A stretch of DNA of 11,256 bases, taken from assembly GCA_002291875.1 (NCBI GenBank), contig DBAV01000095.1, positions 1 through 11,256 of the forward strand. The letters are read 5' to 3'. The stretch comes from Hyphomonadaceae bacterium UBA1001. GTDB lineage: Bacteria > Pseudomonadota > Alphaproteobacteria > Caulobacterales > Aquidulcibacteraceae. This document shows, piece by piece, positions 1 through 8,000 of this stretch. The position numbers and the translations under genes were made by a program. Position 1 is the stretch's first letter. Each line of letters opens with the position of its first letter. The notes below the pieces were generated by a model. That model did no database searches. It saw only the letters and a list, made by a program, of their open reading frames with translations, and was not told where the DNA came from.

Positions 1-500
1 TGCGCCAGCGCGGCCGCGCCGGCCGGTCCGTTGGCGGCCGGGCCCTCGAGGGCCAGGGCCGCCGCTTCCAGCGCGTCGGCAACCGTTCCGTCTGCATCGA
101 AGGCCGCCGCGACAGGGTTCAGCACTTCGGCCGAGCCCTGGCGGATCAGCGATGCCGCATCGCGCTGGCCCTCGGCACCCGCCTTAGCCCGCTCGATCGC
201 AACCAGCACGAAGCCTTCGAGATGCGCGGCGCGCAGGGCCGTCGATGCGGCCGCGTCCAGCCCCTCATAGGCACCGGCTGCACCCGCTTCCCCACTTTCC
301 CCGCCCGGCGCGGCGACCGCAGGTGCGGGCGTCGAGGAAACCCCGGCGGCTGCGGACTGGCCCCCGCCCGCGGCCTCGGGGGCCGGGCCGCACGCCGTCA
401 GTGCGCCCGCCCCGGCCAGCGACAGTGCTGCCAGGCTGGTCCACACCCTCAGGGTGACAGCGAGGCTGGGATTGGGCAATTCACTGGAAGGGCGCGTCAT
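1..500 (-). CDS. Putative lipoprotein of unknown function (3' end beyond window)
   Basis: The frame is open from an ATG at 500 to the left edge, giving 166 visible residues without a stop. Residues 18-37 form a lipoprotein signal: one Arg, a hydrophobic stretch, then the lipobox L34-T35-A36-C37. Diacylation at C37 and membrane anchoring on the periplasmic side are therefore expected. About 40 Ala/Gly/Pro-rich residues follow as a linker. A helical, Ala-rich domain begins near residue 78 (YEGLDAA) and includes an AAHLEGFVLVAIERA segment. I do not recognise this domain. The N-region before the hydrophobic core is long for a lipoprotein, so the true start could be a little further in, but no better-placed start was found. 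The only ribosome-site hint is a GGA about 7 bases upstream. The gene is divergent from the dioxygenase at 608. The lipoprotein call is firm; the function is unknown. Confidence 0.75.
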   Translation of the reverse strand, partial: MTRPSSELPNPSLAVTLRVWTSLAALSLAGAGALTACGPAPEAAGGGQSAAAGVSSTPAPAVAAPGGESGEAGAAGAYEGLDAAASTALRAAHLEGFVLVAIERAKAGAEGQRDAASLIRQGSAEVLNPVAAAFDADGTVADALEAAALALEGPAANGPAGAAALA

Positions 501-534
501 CGGTCGATCCGGCAGCTGTTCAGGACTGCCAGAG

Positions 535-563
535 CCGATAGGACCCGACAGCGGAGATTGCAA
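535..563 (-). promoter_or_regulatory. Candidate sigma-70 promoter for the left-edge lipoprotein
   Basis: Reading the minus strand, TTGCAA (563-558) is followed after exactly 17 bases by TATCGG (540-535). This is a reasonable -35/-10 pair. It would start transcription near 528 and leave a leader of about 28 bases before the ATG at 500. The call rests on motif spacing only. In the plus direction no matching -10 element follows the palindromic TTGCAA. Confidence 0.35.
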
Positions 564-607
564 ATGGTTCGCACAAGCAGCGAAAGGACTGGGGGTCATC
601 CCGCGCC

Positions 608-1273
608 ATGCTGATCATTTCGATCCTTGATGCGCCTGAACTGGCATTGGTGCGTGAGCGCCTTGCCGCCCTGCCCTTCGGGGACGGCAAGGCAACGGCC
701 GGCCCGATGGCACGCCAGGTCAAGGCCAACACACAGGCCGACGGCGACAGCCCCGAAACGCGCGCACTGGCGAGCCATGTCCGCGAAGCCCTGATGCGCA
801 ACGACACCTTTGCGACAATGGCCCTGCCGCGGCGGTTTTCGACCCTGCTGTTCTCGCGTTACGGCGTGGGTGACCGGTATGGGCTTCATGTCGACAACGC
901 CCTGATGGGCAAGGGCGAAAGCGCCCTGCGTGCCGACATCGCCTTCACGCTGTTTCTTTCCGATCCCGACAGCTATGAGGGCGGCGCCCTGCGTATCCAT
1001 CAGCACTCGGGCCATTCGGACGTTCGTCTGGCCGCAGGACAATGCGTCCTCTATCCGTCTTCGACCCTGCACGAGGTACTGCCCGTGACCCGCGGCGTGC
1101 GCGAGGTGTGTGTGGGATGGGTGCATTCCTGGCTGCGTTCGTCCGAGCGTCGCGAGGTGATCGGCGACCTGGCCATCGTGCGCCTGCGCGCTCGCGACAA
1201 GGTCGATTCCGAAACACTGCTGCGGCTCGACCGGGTGCAGGCGCACCTGTTGCGGATGTGGGCGGATGACTGA
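608..1273 (+). CDS. PiuC/YbiX-like PKHD-type Fe(II)/2-oxoglutarate dioxygenase
   Basis: This 221-residue protein is close to the usual 225-230 of the PiuC/YbiX (PKHD-type hydroxylase) family and starts with the family-typical MLI. The iron-binding facial triad is visible as H94-x-D96 (GLHVDNAL) and H155 (SSTLHEV). R165, ten residues after H155, sits where the 2-oxoglutarate-binding Arg is expected. FLSDPDSYEGGAL (116-128) and VLYPSSTLHEV are further family blocks. The cytoplasmic enzyme should couple 2-oxoglutarate decarboxylation to hydroxylation of an unknown substrate. Family members often sit near TonB-dependent iron receptors, but none is visible here. No other start lies in frame nearby. 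The ribosome site is weak: AAAGGA at 583-588 is far off and a run of G lies at 591-595. It may lead a four-gene plus-strand run. The family call is firm; the substrate is unknown. Confidence 0.9.
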   Translation: MLIISILDAPELALVRERLAALPFGDGKATAGPMARQVKANTQADGDSPETRALASHVREALMRNDTFATMALPRRFSTLLFSRYGVGDRYGLHVDNALMGKGESALRADIAFTLFLSDPDSYEGGALRIHQHSGHSDVRLAAGQCVLYPSSTLHEVLPVTRGVREVCVGWVHSWLRSSERREVIGDLAIVRLRARDKVDSETLLRLDRVQAHLLRMWADD

Positions 1274-1335
1274 GCCCGGCGCATCGCGACACCGCGCCCG
1301 CTTGCGCCCCGTGGCCCATGTGGCAGGAGGGCGTC

Positions 1336-1863
1336 ATGGAACGCGCTTTCACCTCGCGCTGGCGGCGTGGCCGCACGGGCCTGCTGGTCAAGCTGAACCT
1401 GGTGGTTGGCGGGGCAGCCGCCCTGTTCGCCGCGCTGAACAGCGCCAGTCATCCCGGCGTCCACGGATTGTGGCTGCCGGCCATGCTGGGACTGGCGACC
1501 GCCTTCTATTTTGCGCCGATGCTGTCGCGGCGCCCGGTGATGGAGCTGACCGAAAACGGGGTTTGGCTGGACGCGCTGGGGCTGGTCCCGTGGACCCGTG
1601 TCGCGGCAGTGGAAGGCCGGCACTTCCTGCGCCAGGGCCGCTCGGGCCTCGAACAGCTGGACCTGTCGCTCGACCGCCCCATCGAGTTGGCGCTGGTGGC
1701 GCGCGCGCCGGCTCCGCCCTGGCGCGACTGGCAAATCCGGTCCTGGAGGGTGCTGGGCCCAGAGCGGATTCGTGTGGTGTTCGGGCGCCTGGAAGATGAC
1801 CCGCTGGAAATCCGCCGCGCCTTCGACGAGTTCCTGACCCGGCCGCGTCCACCGCAACCGTGA
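1336..1863 (+). CDS. Small membrane protein, two predicted helices, unknown function
   Basis: The start was set at the ATG of MERAF because GGAGG (1326-1330) lies five bases upstream. An in-frame ATG at 1318 would place that ribosome site inside the gene. The protein has 175 residues. After a basic N-terminus (TSRWRRGRTG), two hydrophobic segments around residues 18-35 and 45-62 look like membrane helices joined by a short SHPGVHG loop. The C-terminal two thirds is soluble and contains MELTENGVWLDALGLVPW, a block resembling the PH-like domain that follows two helices in STM3941-type small membrane proteins. That similarity is from memory and is weak. The stop is 57 bases before the HIT gene, and the four plus-strand genes may be cotranscribed. 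No function is assigned. Confidence 0.8.
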   Translation: MERAFTSRWRRGRTGLLVKLNLVVGGAAALFAALNSASHPGVHGLWLPAMLGLATAFYFAPMLSRRPVMELTENGVWLDALGLVPWTRVAAVEGRHFLRQGRSGLEQLDLSLDRPIELALVARAPAPPWRDWQIRSWRVLGPERIRVVFGRLEDDPLEIRRAFDEFLTRPRPPQP

Positions 1864-1866
1864 TTG

Positions 1867-1884
1867 CCGCCGGCGTATCGGCGG
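1867..1884 (+). repeat. Short hairpin between membrane-protein gene and HIT gene
   Basis: CCGCCG (1867-1872) and CGGCGG (1879-1884) can pair around a six-base loop just after the stop codon at 1861-1863. There is no T-run after it, so it is not a convincing intrinsic terminator. It may be incidental in DNA this rich in G+C. Confidence 0.25.
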
Positions 1885-1920
1885 GGCTAAGGCCGATCGC
1901 GTCACGAAAGGACCCAGCCC

Positions 1921-2361
1921 ATGTCGCTTGCGGGAGCGTATGACGACCAGAACGTGTTCGCGCGCATCCTGCGCGGCGAACTGCCGTGCGTGAAGGTATT
2001 CGAGGACGAGGTCGCCCTGGCCTTCATGGACATCATGCCCCAGGCATCGGGGCATGTGCTGGTGATCCCCCGCACGGTGCGGGCGCGCAATTTCCTGGAC
2101 CTCGATCCGGCGATGGTCGGTGCGTTCATGGAGCGGGTCCAGACCGTGTCACGCGCAGTGGTGGACGCCCTGGCCCCGGACGGGGTGACGCTGGTGCAGT
2201 TCAACGGAGCACCGGCGGGCCAGACCGTCTTTCATCTGCACTTCCACATCATCCCGCGTCGCGACGGCGACACCGTGGCAGGGCACGGGACGGCTCCGAT
2301 AGCAGACCGGGACGCCCTCGAGGCACTTGCGGTGCGTATCCGGGCGGCCCTGCCGCGCTGA
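1921..2361 (+). CDS. HIT-family (histidine triad) nucleotide hydrolase/transferase
   Basis: This 146-residue protein has the full histidine-triad signature, H105-L-H107-F-H109-I-I. By family precedent the middle histidine, H107, is the nucleophile attacking the alpha-phosphate of a nucleotide. The N-terminal VFARILRGELPC and the DIMPQASGHVLVIPR block (37-51) are typical of bacterial HinT-like cytoplasmic proteins. Such enzymes hydrolyse AMP-linked substrates such as phosphoramidates; the physiological substrate here is not known. AAAGGA (1907-1912) lies eight bases before the ATG, which fixes the start. It lies 57 bases after the membrane-protein gene and 65 before the VOC lipoprotein gene. 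The C-terminal tail (RDALEALAVRIRAALPR) is a helix. The family call is certain; the subfamily is less so. Confidence 0.93.
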   Translation: MSLAGAYDDQNVFARILRGELPCVKVFEDEVALAFMDIMPQASGHVLVIPRTVRARNFLDLDPAMVGAFMERVQTVSRAVVDALAPDGVTLVQFNGAPAGQTVFHLHFHIIPRRDGDTVAGHGTAPIADRDALEALAVRIRAALPR

Positions 2362-2379
2362 TCCGGGTTGCGACGTCTG

Positions 2380-2406
2380 CCCGTCCGGCGCACTCTGGCG
2401 GACGGG
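2380..2406 (+). repeat. 8-bp perfect inverted repeat upstream of the VOC lipoprotein gene
   Basis: CCCGTCCG (2380-2387) and CGGACGGG (2399-2406) form a perfect stem around an 11-base loop. It lies between the HIT stop and the ribosome site of the next gene. No T-run follows, so it is not a standard intrinsic terminator. It could weaken readthrough or protect an mRNA end. Confidence 0.35.
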
Positions 2407-2426
2407 ATACCGAGGGGGAGACCACA

Positions 2427-3005
2427 ATGACCCGCATCGACCGCTGGCTCGTTGCCGCTGCTTCCAGCCTGACGCTGGGCGGCTGCCTGCATGTCCAGCA
2501 CACCACGATCGCCGCGCCGGAAGCGGCCGCGGAGGCGAGCTATCAGGGCAGCTATGTAAAGCGCCAATTGCTGGTGGTTTCAGACATCGACCGCGCGCTG
2601 ACCCTTTGGCGCGACGTGCTGGGCTTCGAGGTCAACCCCGTCACGGTCTCGGGACCGCAATCCTATTCGCGCGAAGTGTTCGCCATCCCGCCCGAGGCCC
2701 AGCTTCGCTTCACGACCCTGAATGCCGGGCCCGGCCAGCAGCGCACGCTGGCGCTGCTCGAGGTGCGCGGCGTGGCGCTGCCCCCCCAGGACGGCATCCG
2801 GCGTGCAGGTGCGGTGATCGACGTCCGCGGCCGCCTGCGCGAGATCGCCGCCCGCGCGCGGGCCATGGGGCTGACCGTCCTGACCGAGCGCCCGCTGGTC
2901 ACCGCCCATCAGGGGACCGGCCTGGAACAGGGCCTGATCGACTGGGACGGCAATGTGATCGTCCTGTATGAACTGCCCCGCAGCGACCCGCCCAACCGAA
3001 ACTAG
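2427..3005 (+). CDS. VOC (glyoxalase/bleomycin-resistance fold) domain lipoprotein
   Basis: The start at ATG 2427 is set by GGAG (2417-2420) six bases upstream. The 192-residue protein opens with a short lipoprotein signal: R3 and R6, a hydrophobic core, then the lipobox L17-G18-G19-C20. It should be anchored by C20 and face the periplasm. Residues 44-182 form one VOC domain. VSDIDRALTLWRDVLGFEV (51-69) is the typical first strand-helix unit, and GLIDWDGNVIVLYE (169-182) is the closing strand. The usual first metal-ligand position, often His, appears to be Q47, and no His opens the second half (GAVIDV). Only E182 remains at a ligand position, so metal-dependent catalysis is doubtful and a binding role is possible. 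It is last in the plus-strand run and ends 20 bases before the convergent luxR-type stop. Confidence 0.85.
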   Translation: MTRIDRWLVAAASSLTLGGCLHVQHTTIAAPEAAAEASYQGSYVKRQLLVVSDIDRALTLWRDVLGFEVNPVTVSGPQSYSREVFAIPPEAQLRFTTLNAGPGQQRTLALLEVRGVALPPQDGIRRAGAVIDVRGRLREIAARARAMGLTVLTERPLVTAHQGTGLEQGLIDWDGNVIVLYELPRSDPPNRN

Positions 3006-3025
3006 CGCGCCGCCCTTCGCACCCG

Positions 3026-4207
3026 TCAGCGTCCCCCGGCGGCGACCAGGTGCGACACCCGCGGTGCGCGCGCCAGGACCGCAGCCAGCTGGGCCTGGCT
3101 CTCGACTTCGGTCTTCTTGAAGATGGCCTTGAGGTGGAACCGCACGGCATTTTCGGAAATGCCGCGGTCGAGCGCGATCTGGGAAACCGGGCGGCCCCGA
3201 CCGACGGCGTCGGCGATCAGGGTTTCGGTTTCGGTCAGCCCCCACCAGGCCCGGGCCCAATCGGGCGCCACGAGGGGGGCTGCGTGGGCACTGCCGGTCA
3301 GCAGCATGATCGTCGCTCCCTCGAGCACGCCGCGGGGCACCGGCCGCACCTCGGCCGGCAGACGCATGGCCAGCATCAGGGTGTGGTCCGAGCCAGCCCG
3401 CCCCCTTATCGCGATGGTGGTATTGGCAGGGGCCTCGCGCAGCCAGCGAAGTTCGGCATCGGTGCGCGGGTCGGGGAATACCGCACGTCCGTCTCGCAGC
3501 TGGATCACGCCCGCCTCGACCAGGGCCATCGCCGGCTCGTTCACACCCACAACGTCGAAATCAGAACGCAGGATCATGATCCCCGAAGGCGCGCGGTCGA
3601 GCGCGGCCGTGCTGGCGGCGTTGATCAGGTCCACCTCGCCAAGCCGCAGCGAAATCCGCGCCGCGCGCTGGATGTGGGGCACCAATACCTTGACCATGCG
3701 CAGTCCGGGCTGAATGTCCCAGCCAGCGTTTCCGCCGATGAAGAACACCAGGCGCTCGCCCGCCCATTCATCCACCAGTGCGCCGATGAACCGCTCGAGG
3801 TCCCAGTGGCGCAGGAAGTTTTCATAGAAAAAGCTCTGTTTCAGCGCCTCACGCGAAACAAGCTGGTCCGTGTCCAGCACCTCGCCGACCTGGATGCGCT
3901 CGAGTGACTGGGTCAGCGGATTGGTGATCGCCATGCCGGCCGCGTAGAGCGATCGCGCCACCGGCTCGATGTTGGCGGTCCCGACGAACCGGACATCGTG
4001 AGTGGTCGGATGCTCCCACATCAGGCAGGCGTTGGGGTCGTGGGCCGGGCTGAACTCGGCCGCGAACATCTCCATGGCCGCGTCCCATTTCGACGCGTCC
4101 AGCGCAGCATCGTAAACGGCGGTGACCAGGCGGTCGAAGAGGTCGAGCGACACTGAACCAGCCCCGACGATCGGAAAGATATCCGCTTCGCCAATGCCAA
4201 TATGCAT
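3026..4207 (-). CDS. LuxR-type (GerE HTH) transcriptional regulator
   Basis: The protein has 393 residues from the ATG at 4207. The C-terminal domain (about 322-382) is a LuxR/GerE helix-turn-helix: LTETETLIADAV, then the turn PVSQIALDRGISENAVRFHL, then KAIFKKTEVESQ. The N-terminal 300 residues match no receiver or autoinducer domain I know. A stretch near 200-245 (LDRAPSGIMILRSDFDVVG) resembles a degenerate PAS-like segment, so it may sense a small ligand directly. The start is uncertain. The ATG at 4207 has no ribosome site, and its first 18 codons have clearly fewer G/C third positions than the rest. A GTG at 4153 would give MSLDLFDRLVTAVYDAAL, a natural start for a 375-residue form. The gene is divergent from the glycine-zipper gene and convergent with the VOC lipoprotein gene. 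Targets are unknown; autoregulation or control of the divergent gene is only inferred. Confidence 0.88.
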   Translation of the reverse strand: MHIGIGEADIFPIVGAGSVSLDLFDRLVTAVYDAALDASKWDAAMEMFAAEFSPAHDPNACLMWEHPTTHDVRFVGTANIEPVARSLYAAGMAITNPLTQSLERIQVGEVLDTDQLVSREALKQSFFYENFLRHWDLERFIGALVDEWAGERLVFFIGGNAGWDIQPGLRMVKVLVPHIQRAARISLRLGEVDLINAASTAALDRAPSGIMILRSDFDVVGVNEPAMALVEAGVIQLRDGRAVFPDPRTDAELRWLREAPANTTIAIRGRAGSDHTLMLAMRLPAEVRPVPRGVLEGATIMLLTGSAHAAPLVAPDWARAWWGLTETETLIADAVGRGRPVSQIALDRGISENAVRFHLKAIFKKTEVESQAQLAAVLARAPRVSHLVAAGGR

Positions 4208-4283
4208 TCACGGCGTCGTGATCAAGCAGAACTCCGTGCAAGGATTTGAGTGCATCCAGACCCCGCCGGCCGGACGGATGCCG

Positions 4284-4320
4284 TGAACGCCCACTGAATG
4301 GGGCGCCCCGGATGCGTTCA
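4284..4320. promoter_or_regulatory. Nested inverted repeats in the divergent luxR/glycine-zipper spacer
   Basis: TGAACGC (4284-4290) and its exact complement GCGTTCA (4314-4320) flank a 23-base spacer containing the palindrome GGGGCGCCCC (4300-4309). It lies within the 181-base divergent spacer and could be an operator for the adjacent LuxR-type protein. Known LuxR-family sites are usually about 18-20 bp dyads with little spacing, so the outer repeat may instead be two half-sites or chance. Confidence 0.3.
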
Positions 4321-4388
4321 GGCCAGGCAGTGCACAAGGGCGTGGTCGATGCCGCCGCAATGGAAGCATCCCGAAAGGAGTACCACCC

Positions 4389-4910
4389 ATGACGAGCAAG
4401 ACCCGCACCCGCACCTCGTCCTTTGCCGCCGTGGGCCTGGCGGTCGCGATGGCTGCCACCATGCTGGCAGCCACCCCGGTCGCAAGTGCCGAAGGCATTC
4501 CCGGATGGTCGCAGCTTTCGCGTGACTGCCAGCGCGGCGCGCTGGTCGGTGCCCTCGGCGGCGGTCTGCTGGGCGGGCTGTTGTCCAAGGACAAAAACCG
4601 CCTCGAGAACGGGGCCATGGCCGCAGCCGGCGGCGCGGTTGCAGGGTGTCTGCTGGCGCGCCAGTTCGGACCCTCGGACAATGAGCGCATGGCGCGCCTC
4701 CAGCACCGTGCGATCACCACGGGCAACCCCGTCAGCGACCGCTGGCGCAACCATGAGGGTCGCATCGTCAACGCCCACGCGGTTCCGTTTGAGACCGGGC
4801 GGTTCTGCCGCCGCGCCACCGTGCGCTACACGGTCGATGGCTTTGACCAGTCGCGCTTTACCGGTGACCGTTTCTGTCAGGACCGTCGCGGAAACTGGGT
4901 CGCCGCCTGA
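4389..4910 (+). CDS. Secreted glycine-zipper protein, likely outer-membrane associated
   Basis: This 173-residue protein starts at an ATG preceded by AAAGGAG (GGAG at 4377-4380, eight bases upstream). It has a clear Sec signal peptide: a basic N-terminus (KTRTRT), a hydrophobic core, and an ASA cleavage site at A34 before EGIPG. Residues 50-65 (GALVGALGGGLLGGLL) and 78-90 (AAAGGAVAGCLLA) form a glycine-zipper hairpin of the kind found in 17 kDa surface-antigen and OmpA-like 2TM proteins. The C-terminal part (105-173) is a small, probably beta-rich domain with C140 and C163; with C47 and C87 these may form disulfides in the periplasm. There is no lipobox. It stands alone, followed by a terminator at 4947. 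A role in envelope structure is inferred from the motif only. Confidence 0.82.
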   Translation: MTSKTRTRTSSFAAVGLAVAMAATMLAATPVASAEGIPGWSQLSRDCQRGALVGALGGGLLGGLLSKDKNRLENGAMAAAGGAVAGCLLARQFGPSDNERMARLQHRAITTGNPVSDRWRNHEGRIVNAHAVPFETGRFCRRATVRYTVDGFDQSRFTGDRFCQDRRGNWVAA

Positions 4911-4946
4911 CGCGGGCGGCACACGCACTGTAGTCTTGAAGCCATG

Positions 4947-4980
4947 CGGGGTCCGGCCTGATCGCCGGGCCCCGTTTTCC
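4947..4980 (+). terminator. Intrinsic terminator after the glycine-zipper gene
   Basis: CGGGGTCCGGC (4947-4957) pairs with GCCGGGCCCCG (4964-4974) over 11 bp with a single G-U pair and a six-base loop. TTTT (4975-4978) follows directly. It lies 37 bases after the stop codon and separates this gene from putA, implying that putA has its own promoter. Confidence 0.75.
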
Positions 4981-4999
4981 TGCGTGCGTGCTGTCCCCC

Positions 5000-5005
5000 T
5001 TGACA
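5000..5005 (+). promoter_or_regulatory. Possible -35 element of the putA promoter
   Basis: A consensus TTGACA lies 50 bases before the putA ATG and downstream of the terminator, where a putA promoter is required. At 17-18 bases spacing the downstream hexamers (TCGGTC or CGGTCA) match a -10 poorly, so the call is tentative. No Lrp-type operator is obvious. Confidence 0.25.
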
Positions 5006-5055
5006 CGACGGCGGACGCACGGTCGGTCACAACCGTCCGTCCCGGAGCGCGCGCC

Positions 5056-8000
5056 ATGCCCGACACCCTTCCCGCCCTTGACTGGAATGCGCTTGACGCA
5101 GGCAAGTATGCCGACGAGGAGCGCGAGGCGATTCCGGCCCTGCTGGCCGATCCGCCGCTTGACGAGGCCAGCCGCGCGGCCGTCCTGGCCGAGGCGCGCG
5201 CAATCGTCCGGCGCGCCAGGGGGCTTGGACGCCGCAAGGGCGTGGTCGAGAGCTTTCTCGAAGAGTTTTCGCTTTCGACTCAAGAGGGCTTTGCCCTGAT
5301 GTGCCTGGCCGAGGCGTTGCTGCGCACGCCCGACGCCGAAACCGTCGACCGCCTGATCGCCGAAAAGATCGGTGTCGGCGAATGGCAGGCCCATCTTGGC
5401 CAGTCGGACAACTGGCTGGTCAACGCCTCGACCTGGGGCCTCATGCTGACCGGACGGCTTGTGGAACTGGGCAGCGAGACGCGCGGGGATGTGGGTTCGT
5501 TCCTCCGCCGGCTGGTTGCGCGCTCGTCCGAGCCTGTCGTGCGTGCCGCGGTCGCCCAGGCCATGCGGATCATGGGCGAGCAGTTCGTGCTGGGGCGCAC
5601 CGTGGACGCCGCCCTGCGGCGCGGGGCGGGCATGGTGCGGGCGGGCGATGCGGCCCATTTCTCGATCGACATGCTGGGCGAGGGCGCCCGCACCGCCGCG
5701 GACGCCCGGCGCTACCTGGCGGCCTATGCCGATTGCATCGACACCGTGGCGTCGGCCAGCGGCCAGGGCGCGCCCGAGGACCGCACGGGTGTTTCGGTCA
5801 AGCTGTCCGCCCTGCACCCGCGATACGACGCCCGCCAGCGCGCACGCGTGATGGATGAACTCTATCCAGATGTGCTGGCACTGTGCCAGCGGGCGGCGGC
5901 AGCCGGGATCGGCCTGTGCCTTGATGCCGAAGAGGCCGATCGGCTGGTGCTGTCCCTCGAGATCCTCGAGCGCCTGACGCGCGAGCCGACGCTGTCGGAG
6001 TGGACAGGGTTGGGCCTTGCGGTGCAGGCCTATCAGAAGCGCGCGCGGGGCGTGATCACCCTGCTGGAACAACTGGCCGTGCGCACCGGCCGCCGGCTGA
6101 TGGTGCGCCTGGTCAAGGGCGCCTATTGGGACGGCGAGATCAAGCGCGCCCAACAGCAGGGCAGCCCCGATTATCCGGTTTGGACGACCAAGGCCGCCAC
6201 CGACGTCGCCTATCTGTCGTGCGCGCGCGCCCTGATCGGCGCAAGCCCGCGCCTTTATCCCCAGTTTGCCACGCACAACGCCCACACGGTCGCGGCTGTG
6301 CGCCGGATGGCCGAGGCAGCGGGCGCACGGATCGAGTTCCAGCGCCTGCATGGCATGGGCGAGCAATTGTACGCTTCGGTCGAGCCACGCGTGCCGGTGC
6401 GGGTCTATGCACCCGTCGGCGCGCACGAGGACTTGCTGCCCTATCTGGTGCGGCGCCTGCTCGAGAACGGTGCAAACACCTCGTTCGTGCATGCCTCCAT
6501 CGACGAGGCGGTTCCGGTCGAGCAGGTCGCGACAGACCCGATCACCACACTGCAGGCTGCGCCACGCCGCCACCCGCGCATCGCCCCGCCTCCGCTCCGA
6601 TTTGGGCTGAGCCGACGCAATTCTGCGGGGCGCGACCTTTCACTGGCCGCACATCGGGCGGCGCTGTCGGCGGCGGTGGCAAGGCTGGATGCCCAACGCC
6701 TGGCAGCTGTTCCGATCATTGCAGGGCGCACCGAGCCGGGCGGCGGCGGCGTGGTCAGCGCACCCGCCGACCGCTCGCACGCGATCGGTACCGTTCGCGA
6801 CGCGACCGAGGCCGACATTGCAGCGGCAATGGCCTCGGCGGTCACGGGTTGGAAGACCTGGAATGCGCGCGGCGGGATCGAGCGGGCGCGCATCCTTCGC
6901 CACGCCGCCGACCTTCTGGAGGCGCGAACGGACGACTTCGTCGCGCTTCTGGCGCGCGAAGCGGCCCGCACCTTCCCCGACGGGGTCGACGAGGTTCGCG
7001 AGGCGGTGGACTTTCTGCGCTATTATGCCAGCGATGCCGAGCGCCTTTTCGGCGAACCGCTGGTGCTGCCCGGCCCGGTTGGCGAGACCAACACGATGAC
7101 CATGCACGGGCGCGGCGTGTTCGCCGCCATCGCGCCATGGAATTTCCCGCTGGCGATCTTCATCGGCCAGGCCGCTGCCGCCCTTGCGGCCGGCAACGCC
7201 GTCCTTGCCAAACCCGCGCCGCAGACCCCGCTTGTGGGTTTCGAAGCCGTGCGACTGCTTCACGAGGCCGGCATTCCGCCCGACGCGCTGCATTTCCTTC
7301 CCGGCGACGGCGCCGTGGGGGCGGCCATCACGCGTTTGCCCGGATTGGCAGGCGTGGCGTTCACCGGCTCGACCACCACTGCCCAGGCCATCAATCGCAC
7401 GCTCGCCGCCAAGGATGGTCCGATCCCGGTGCTGATTGCCGAGACGGGCGGGCTGAACGCCATGGTGATCGACAGTTCGGCCCTTGTGGAACAGGTGGTG
7501 GACGACGCCCTGCTGTCCGCCTTCGGATCAGCGGGCCAGCGGTGCTCGGCGCTGCGGGTGCTCATGGTCCCGCGTGAAACCGCCGCAATGGTAATCGAGC
7601 GGCTGTCGGGCGCCATGGCAGAACTTGCGCTGGGTGACCCCGTGCGGGTGGAAACCGACGTGGGCCCGCTGATCGACGCGCGTGCCGTCGCAGCGATGCA
7701 GGCGCATCTGGATGCGCTGGTGGCGGGCGGTGCGCGTCTGGTGGCGCGCTTCGAGAGCCGGCATCCCATGCCCGCGCGGGCGGACTTCTTCGCCCCCGCC
7801 ATCGTCGAGTTGCCCTCGCTGGACCTCCTGGTCCGCGAGCCCTTCGGCCCAATCCTGCACGTCATCGGCTATGACGCCCGCGGCCTGCCCGCTTTGCTGG
7901 GCGAGTTGTCCGGGCGGGGTTATGGCCTGACCCTGGGGATCCACACCCGCCTTGATGGCTTCGTCACGATGGTCAGGCAGGCGGTCAGCGCGGGCAATGT

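Noticed and set aside
1051..2055. Long minus-strand open frame of 334 residues
   Set aside because: It lies opposite three well-supported plus-strand genes and encodes low-complexity Arg/Gln/Pro-rich sequence with no domain.
4423..5055. Upstream extension of the putA frame back to 4423, giving a 1252-residue protein
   Set aside because: The extension overlaps the glycine-zipper gene in another frame and runs through a terminator. It has no PutA-like or ribbon-helix-helix sequence, while ATG 5056 has a good ribosome site.
4334..5251. CAAGGGCGTGGTCGA occurring both near 4335 and inside putA near 5235
   Set aside because: The copies lie in unrelated contexts, one non-coding and one coding, with no extended similarity on either side. 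Chance is likely in high-GC DNA.
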